Origin: Phytopseudomonas punonensis
Lineage (GTDB): Bacteria; Pseudomonadota; Gammaproteobacteria; Pseudomonadales; Pseudomonadaceae
Direction of reading: 5' to 3'
Assembly (NCBI RefSeq): GCF_900142655.1
Contig: NZ_FRBQ01000003.1
Location: 312,060 to 376,059 of the forward strand
DNA length: 64,000 nucleotides
Of this stretch, positions 61,230 to 64,000 are shown piece after piece. The first letter of the stretch is position 1, and each line of letters begins with the position of its first letter. The position numbers and the translations under genes are program-made. The notes beneath the pieces were generated by a model that had not been told where the DNA came from, did no database searches, and saw only the letters and a list, made by a program, of their open reading frames with translations.

Positions 61230-62135
61230 TTACGCCATATCGCTCTGCCCAAACTCCTCCGCCAGAAAGTCGATGAGCGTGCGCACCGACGGCAGCAGGC
61301 CACGGCGTGACGGGAAGATGGCGTGGACGATGCCGCATTTGGGTTCCCAGCCCGGCAGCATTTCCACCAGGGCGCCGGCGTCGAGATCCTCGCGCACCGC
61401 CACCCGTGGTACGTGGGCGATGCCGACGCCGGCCAGCGTGCCGTGGCGCAGGGCGATGAGGTCGTCGGTGACCATGCGCGGGCGGTGGGGGATGAGCAGC
61501 TTGCCGTCGCCCGGGCCGAACAGTTCCCACTGGTACTCACGCTGCGAGCCACCCCAATGCAGGCTCGGCAGCGCGCTCAGGTCAGCGGGCTGAAAACCTT
61601 TTGGCAATTGCTTGAGAAAGTCCGGGCGGCCGACCAGGCACTGGCGGCTGTTGCCCAGCACCTTCATCACCATGTCGGTATTTTCCAGCGGCGGGAAGCG
61701 CACACGCAGGGCGATGTCGAAGCCTTCGTGGAGCACGTCGACGCGCCTGTTGGTGCTCTCGATGAATAGCTCCACCGCCGGGTAACGCAGCATGAAGCGG
61801 GTCAGCATCGGCCCGACCCAGGAATTGAGCAGGGTGGTCGGGCAGGCCAGGCGCACTAGGCCGCGCGGTTCGCTGCGGTTGCGCTCGATCACCTCGGCAG
61901 CGCCTTCGGCCTCCACGCGCATGGCCACGCAGCGCTGGTAGTACTCCTGGCCAATCTCAGTCAGCGAGCAATGCCGACTGGTGCGCTGCAGCAGGCGCAC
62001 ACCCAGACGCTCTTCGAGCAGGGCGATGCGCCGGCTGAGTTTGGACTTGGGAATGTCCAGCGCACGACCGGCCGGGGCGAAGCCGCCATGTTCCACCACC
62101 TGGGTGAAGTAGTAGAGCGTGTTCAAATCTTCCAT
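61230..62135 (-). CDS. LysR-family transcriptional regulator
   Basis: 301 residues. The N-terminal winged helix (about 3-62, GGFAPAGRALDIPKSKLSRRIALLEERLGVRLLQRT) is followed by the effector domain (about 90-295). It is of the CrgA-like group with LSRRIA in the recognition helix. It is divergent from the YcaC-like hydrolase gene, with 159 bases between the starts, and probably controls it. The inducer is unknown. Confidence 0.9.
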   Translation of the reverse strand: MEDLNTLYYFTQVVEHGGFAPAGRALDIPKSKLSRRIALLEERLGVRLLQRTSRHCSLTEIGQEYYQRCVAMRVEAEGAAEVIERNRSEPRGLVRLACPTTLLNSWVGPMLTRFMLRYPAVELFIESTNRRVDVLHEGFDIALRVRFPPLENTDMVMKVLGNSRQCLVGRPDFLKQLPKGFQPADLSALPSLHWGGSQREYQWELFGPGDGKLLIPHRPRMVTDDLIALRHGTLAGVGIAHVPRVAVREDLDAGALVEMLPGWEPKCGIVHAIFPSRRGLLPSVRTLIDFLAEEFGQSDMA

Positions 62136-62294
62136 GGGTTTACCGTTCTGTAAATGGAACGCTAGAGGCGATTTTTGCCGTCTGGTGCGAGATGGGTGTC
62201 GAATTTAATCTTTCCCACATGCAGCGACAACTGCAAGCCACCCAAACGAATCAGCCGAATGAATCGGCAACCACCCAAGAAAGAGGATCGCACC

Positions 62295-62927
62295 ATGACC
62301 AACTCCATCGCCTACAACCGCCTGGACAAAGACAACGCCGCCGTTCTGCTGGTCGATCACCAGGCCGGTCTGCTGTCGCTGGTACGTGACATCGACCCGG
62401 ACAAGTTCAAGAACAACGTGCTGGCCCTGGCCGATATCGCCAAATTCTTCGACTTGCCGACCATCCTCACCACCAGCTTCGAAACCGGCCCCAACGGCCC
62501 GCTGGTGCCCGAGCTGAAAGAGATGTTCCCGGACGCGCCGTACATCGCTCGCCCTGGCCAGATCAATGCCTGGGACAACGAAGATTTCGTCAAAGCCATC
62601 AAGGCCACCGGCAAGAAGCAACTGATCATCGCCGGCGTAGTAACTGAAGTGTGCGTGGCGTTCCCGGCATTGGCGGCCATCGAAGAAGGCTTCGATGTGT
62701 TCGTGGTCACTGATGCTTCGGGCACCTTCAACCAGATCAGCCGTGACTCTGCCTGGCAGCGCATGACCGCCGCCGGCGCCCAACTGATGAACTGGTTCGC
62801 CGTGGCCTGCGAGCTGCACCGCGACTGGCGTAACGATGTGGAAGGCCTGGCGAAGATCTGCTCGGACCACATCCCGGACTACCGCAACCTGATGACCAGC
62901 TACTCCGCGCTGACCGGCAACAAGTAA
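62295..62927 (+). CDS. ycaC: Isochorismatase-family hydrolase, YcaC-like
   Basis: A 210-residue cysteine hydrolase. The active-site residues are D21 (LLVDHQAG) and C120 (GVVTEVCVAF), with a conserved Lys between them. SFETGPNGPLVPEL and ARPGQINAWDNEDF match YcaC, whose natural substrate is unknown. AAGAGGA lies 7 bases before ATG 62295; the frame to 62175 runs through the promoter region. It ends with a terminator. Confidence 0.88.
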   Translation: MTNSIAYNRLDKDNAAVLLVDHQAGLLSLVRDIDPDKFKNNVLALADIAKFFDLPTILTTSFETGPNGPLVPELKEMFPDAPYIARPGQINAWDNEDFVKAIKATGKKQLIIAGVVTEVCVAFPALAAIEEGFDVFVVTDASGTFNQISRDSAWQRMTAAGAQLMNWFAVACELHRDWRNDVEGLAKICSDHIPDYRNLMTSYSALTGNK

Positions 62928-62940
62928 GCCAGCCGACTCG

Positions 62941-62969
62941 AAAAAGGCACCTCTCGCAGGTGCCTTTTT
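62941..62969 (+). terminator. Rho-independent terminator after the ycaC-like gene
   Basis: AAAAAGGCACCT, CTCGC, AGGTGCCTTTTT, 13 bases after the stop. Confidence 0.93.
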
Positions 62970-63262
62970 GCATGGCCTTGAAACCTCGCCAGCGCAGCGG
63001 CAGCACGCCGTTTCGCTTGCCTGCGCCTGACACACCCGCTCACTAATGGCTCACCAGACCACAGGGCCGTTAGCCCGAATCAGCCGATTCCTAGTGCTCG
63101 GAATAGCGATCCACAAGGAAGCCCCTTGCAGCAACGTGCATGTCGCTACCTTCTATTGATTTGAGTCAGGCCTACTACTATTCGCTAGGTGTGAGAAAAT
63201 ATCGGAAGTGCCACTATATTGGCATTACGTCTGTTCGGCTGCAGCTAGGCGGAGCGTGTGCC
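62970..63262. other. Intergenic region upstream of the sensor gene
   Basis: No gene is seen. The last 120 bases are AT-richer and probably hold the promoter of the following gene. No clear operator could be picked out. Confidence 0.5.
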
Positions 63263-64000
63263 ATGAAAAGTGGGGCAAAGGTGAGTATCCGCCGCTGGAT
63301 ATGGAGCCTTTTCGTTCAAACGGCATTGATCCCACTCCTATTGGTGGAAACGCTGCTTATTGCGGCTTATTTGCACACCAACGCCTCGATCCGCGATGCT
63401 CAGATTGCCAACTTGCGATCAGTGGTACTCGATAACCTCAAGGCATCCTCCGCTCAAGAAACGCAAATCCTACAAGGCGAGCTCAGTCACATCGCCAAGC
63501 TGGCAGATACCTATGCCTCCCTCGCGCAAGATGCGTTGCGCTCCACTCAGGCGTTACCTCCTGCCAAACTTGGCGAAAGCGCTAATGGCGTTCGCTACAG
63601 CGAGTACGACGACGGTGGTTCTGCCTCGTTCTACTCCAGTGCCACGCCACTGGCGAAGCAGGATTTGCGCAAGGTCGCCGGTCTGGCGCAGCTGGATCCG
63701 TTCATGCGCGAAACCGTTCGCAATAACGATCTGGTATCGAGCATCTACTTCAACAGCTGGGATAGCTACAGCCGTAGTTACCCGTGGATCGATACGTTGC
63801 ACCAGTTCCCTCCAGGCACGGTGATTCCTTCTTTCAACTTCTATTATCTGGCGACCGAAACGCACAATCCTCAGCGGCAACCCACTTGGACTGACGTTTA
63901 TCTCGATCCGGCCGGACAGGGCTGGATATTGTCGGCAATCGCACCGGTCTTCCTGCGAGATTTTCTCAAAGGCGTGGTAGGGCTGGACATCACCATCGAT
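63263..64000 (+). CDS. Membrane-anchored cache-type sensor protein, 5' part only
   Basis: The frame runs from ATG 63263 (GGAG 8 bases upstream) to the window end, 246 codons without stop. After a basic start (MKSGAKVSIRRW) there is a membrane helix (about 14-38). A periplasmic region of at least 200 residues follows, beginning with a helix and then reading YSEYDDGGSASFYSS, SSIYFNSWDSYSRSYPWID and DPAGQGWILSAIAPVF. This pattern is that of a double-cache ligand-binding domain. The output domain is outside the window, so it could be a hybrid kinase, a chemoreceptor or a diguanylate cyclase. Confidence 0.75.
   Translation, partial: MKSGAKVSIRRWIWSLFVQTALIPLLLVETLLIAAYLHTNASIRDAQIANLRSVVLDNLKASSAQETQILQGELSHIAKLADTYASLAQDALRSTQALPPAKLGESANGVRYSEYDDGGSASFYSSATPLAKQDLRKVAGLAQLDPFMRETVRNNDLVSSIYFNSWDSYSRSYPWIDTLHQFPPGTVIPSFNFYYLATETHNPQRQPTWTDVYLDPAGQGWILSAIAPVFLRDFLKGVVGLDITID

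Overview
The window is a stretch of GC-rich gammaproteobacterial chromosome, almost certainly from a Pseudomonas of the P. aeruginosa / P. mendocina-oleovorans side of the genus. The reasons are the short (about 1060-residue) bifunctional PutA without a DNA-binding domain, the gene order phaJ1 - lipase - fadD2 - fadD1, a Pseudomonas-type RapA, a short ORF matching the cbb3-oxidase peptide CcoM, and REP-type palindromes between many genes. Coding is dense on both strands. No tRNA, rRNA, CRISPR array, insertion sequence or prophage was seen.

Layout. 1-8.4 kb: the end of an unidentified gene, then a high-affinity K+ import operon on the minus strand (kdpA-B-C-D-E, no visible kdpF). 8.4-13.6 kb: proline catabolism and uptake (putA, putP) and a small DUF2132 protein. 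13.7-18 kb: an unusually long bifunctional penicillin-binding protein, divergent from an aldo/keto reductase. 18-22.5 kb: rapA, a compact overlapping trio (98-residue unknown, AlkB, 53-residue basic protein) and ccoM behind an ANR/FNR-like box. 22.7-25.9 kb: an AaeB/AaeX/AaeA-like aromatic-acid efflux operon. 26-29.8 kb: a cytosine operon codB - PucR-type regulator - codA with ATGA overlaps. 30.2-36.3 kb: DUF1993, PhaJ1, an alpha/beta hydrolase and two tandem acyl-CoA synthetases. 36.4-40.7 kb: UV endonuclease, MFS and EamA exporters divergent from a MarR regulator, and two small membrane proteins. 41-48.5 kb: a dehydratase / ornithine-cyclodeaminase-like pair with a YheO/DauR-type regulator, LysR plus MFS, a Zn alcohol dehydrogenase plus Lrp/AsnC, and a LuxR-type response regulator convergent with an RpfC-like hybrid kinase. 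50.2-58.2 kb: ProQ/FinO protein, lipoprotein, GFA-fold protein, a strikingly AT-rich island with a DUF6119-like gene split by one in-frame stop, and hrpA. 58.5-64 kb: a beta-lactamase-fold hydrolase, a nucleotidyltransferase-like protein, two overlapping unknown genes, LysR divergent from a YcaC-like hydrolase, and the start of a cache-type sensor cut by the window end.

How the parts fit. Most of the window is core metabolism and transport (K+, proline, cytosine, fatty acids, aromatic efflux). The accessory signals are the AT-rich island at 52.2-54.1 kb, several families of intergenic palindromes (one of which now encodes the C-terminus of the efflux transporter), and two signalling or catabolic modules (the kinase/regulator pair at 47.8-50.1 kb and the dehydratase pair at 41-43.6 kb) whose ligands cannot be settled from sequence alone.
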